From Derxia lacustris (GTDB lineage: Bacteria; Pseudomonadota; Gammaproteobacteria; Burkholderiales; Burkholderiaceae_E): a DNA stretch of 64,000 nucleotides. Shown piece after piece: positions 62,707 through 64,000 of the stretch. Numbering within the stretch: the first letter of the stretch is position 1; every line of letters begins with the position of its first letter. The stretch lies in NCBI RefSeq assembly GCF_002105195.1, contig NZ_MUHU01000010.1, positions 248,001-312,000 of the forward strand, written 5' to 3'. A program made the position numbers and the translations under genes. The notes beneath the pieces were generated by a model. That model had not been told where the DNA came from. It saw only the letters and a list, made by a program, of their open reading frames with translations, and did not search any database.

Positions 62707-64000
62707 TTATTGCAAAAATCGACGTACACTTACAGCAAGACGTTTAAATCGTTTAAATGAGGTCGGTGTGTGTTGCTGGGCGACTACCTCGTAGCTTTGA
62801 TGCACTGGAAATCTAGAATCAAGGAAGTCTCGACGCGACTGCTCAAAGGCACCACTCAGCCATGCGGCAAAGCCCCGAAAGTAAAAAAACTCCGCCAAAG
62901 CTCGACCCGAAAAACTTACCTCAGACGGGCAGGGTAAATTTGCGGCCGCAAGCGCCAGGACGTGGGCGTCTTTATGCCGCCCAAGCTGTCTTAAGCACCA
63001 AATTTCGTCAATTACAAATCTTGGATTATTATGACTCGTAGCATTTTCCATTTGCAGTAACTTAAGTGCCCTCTCGAATTGCCCTATACGATAGAGAAAG
63101 CCAGCATACGAGCTCAAAAACAAGGATTTCTGCTTATCCGGAAGCATTGGAATGGAAATTTCGAAAAGATTTTCGATAAAGTCCACTGCCTTCACACTCG
63201 CAAGCAAATGTGGTTGCACAGCAAGATCCTGTGCCAACCCCGCTAAAATGTCGCTAGTAGCCGTAGCTGAAACCTCAAATTCATGCAACAAATAGCGGGC
63301 CCCTTCTATATCACCTTTCTTAGCTCGAAGCGCAGCTTTTAAAGCAAGAAGGCGTTCACATAAATATGGATCTGTTGTAGCGCAAATGTAGTTCGCTTCT
63401 TCTAACAGTCGCTCCACTTCAGCATCCTGCCCTGTTGATAGCGAAGCTATATTAGCCACAATAATATTGTGTATAAGGTCAGGGTCAATTCGCCCCCGCG
63501 CCTTGACCATTTCATGTGCCACATAATAAAATCTTAAAGCCTCATTAATTTCACCCCTTCTAAGATAAACTGTCGCCATAGCCGCGTATAAATTCTCGTC
63601 CACCAATGCTGCAATAGACCGATCCTCCAAAATTTCGCAAAACAGCGTCATAGCATCATTAAGATATGAAGATCTAAATGCGGACAACTCAAAGAGTAAA
63701 ACGCCACGTATTAGTCGCGGATAATAGAACGCTTGCCCCTCATAATGGATGCTAAGTTGATACTCTAAAGAAGTTAGTGCACTGAAAGCATGTTCAAGCC
63801 TGCCATCCTCATACGCTTGAGAAGCATGTAGTGCTAACAATCGAAGCTCGCTAAAAATCCCAACTTCAAGACGGGAATAGCGAGGCTTTGCTGCTTTTAC
63901 TTCTTCGGTGAGCCTAGATATGAGCGGCAAACGCGGAGACCCATTATTGGGACCGAGATAATTGATTCCAGCATGGCAGCAAATATCTTCTATACAGCGC
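62707..64000 (-). CDS. AT-rich TPR-like helical protein, N-terminus beyond the window
   Basis: The frame is open from the stop at 62707 to the right edge (about 430 codons seen). Translation near the edge reads ICCHAGINYLGPNNGSPRLPLISRLTEEV, so the TTG at 63930 is not the true start. The visible part is all alpha-helical pairs resembling tetratricopeptide repeats (FSALTSLEYQLSIHYEGQAFYYPRL, LYAAMATVYLRRGEINEALRFYYVAHEM, LFLSSYAGFLYRIGQFERALKLLQM). I do not recognise a family; an N-terminal HTH or effector domain may lie outside. Base composition and codon use are markedly AT-rich, so it is foreign to this chromosome. Confidence 0.75.
   Translation of the reverse strand, partial: RCIEDICCHAGINYLGPNNGSPRLPLISRLTEEVKAAKPRYSRLEVGIFSELRLLALHASQAYEDGRLEHAFSALTSLEYQLSIHYEGQAFYYPRLIRGVLLFELSAFRSSYLNDAMTLFCEILEDRSIAALVDENLYAAMATVYLRRGEINEALRFYYVAHEMVKARGRIDPDLIHNIIVANIASLSTGQDAEVERLLEEANYICATTDPYLCERLLALKAALRAKKGDIEGARYLLHEFEVSATATSDILAGLAQDLAVQPHLLASVKAVDFIENLFEISIPMLPDKQKSLFLSSYAGFLYRIGQFERALKLLQMENATSHNNPRFVIDEIWCLRQLGRHKDAHVLALAAANLPCPSEVSFSGRALAEFFYFRGFAAWLSGAFEQSRRDFLDSRFPVHQSYEVVAQQHTPTSFKRFKRLAVSVRRFLQ

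Noticed and set aside
62609-62794. 61-codon frame after vapC
   Set aside because: Overlaps the convergent AT-rich gene, has no ribosome-binding site and resembles no family.

Overview
The window is a GC-rich chromosomal segment of a Gram-negative bacterium. Gene content points to the Betaproteobacteria, most like Burkholderiales: the rimP-nusA-infB operon, scpB-rluB with very long Ala/Pro/Lys/Arg tails on RluB, several RND efflux systems, TonB-dependent uptake and EttA. This is inferred from gene content only; there is no 16S rRNA gene, and no tRNA or rRNA gene was recognised.

Layout. 1-6213 (minus strand) is a housekeeping block: infB (cut by the left edge), nusA, rimP with a leader terminator and a visible promoter, then rluB and scpB. 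6714-15245 (minus) holds an HtrA-type protease and a heavy-metal RND efflux operon (CzcC/DUF3240/CzcA/CzcB types) apparently headed by a Fic AMPylase gene. A QseBC-like two-component system (15386-17322, plus) is divergent from it, and a four-half-site operator lies between them. 17466-31138 is a mixed region: a cold-shock/Excalibur fusion, a cupin, a hybrid kinase, aminopeptidase P, a YfaP/TPR protein coupled to a polysaccharide deacetylase, two small enzymes, an isochorismatase-like hydrolase, a YitT membrane protein, a chemoreceptor and cysK. 31466-36505 is a 1679-residue RTX-repeat protein. 36619-43003 holds small unknown and secreted proteins, ettA, a second hybrid kinase and trhO. 43189-53531 is an MdtABC-OprM-type efflux operon interrupted between mdtB and mdtC by an osmC-like gene and a long palindrome. 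53790-60811 is a same-direction cluster with a TonB-dependent receptor, a DUF6152-like protein, two paralogous periplasmic proteins, two small membrane proteins and a CxxCH lipoprotein; it looks like one uncharacterised envelope pathway. After a gamma carbonic anhydrase the base composition drops at about 61914, and a vapBC module and an AT-rich gene cut by the right edge follow: probably the edge of transferred DNA.

The most unusual signal is a pair of about 220-nt intergenic palindromes (26666-26890 and 47892-48111). Their sequences differ, but both fold into the same topology (long outer stem, inner stem enclosing two hairpins, one further hairpin) when one is read on the opposite strand. 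Other points of interest are the Fic/HME-RND/two-component locus with its operator, the receptor/DUF6152/paralogue cluster, the rimP leader attenuator, and the osmC insertion inside the mdt operon.
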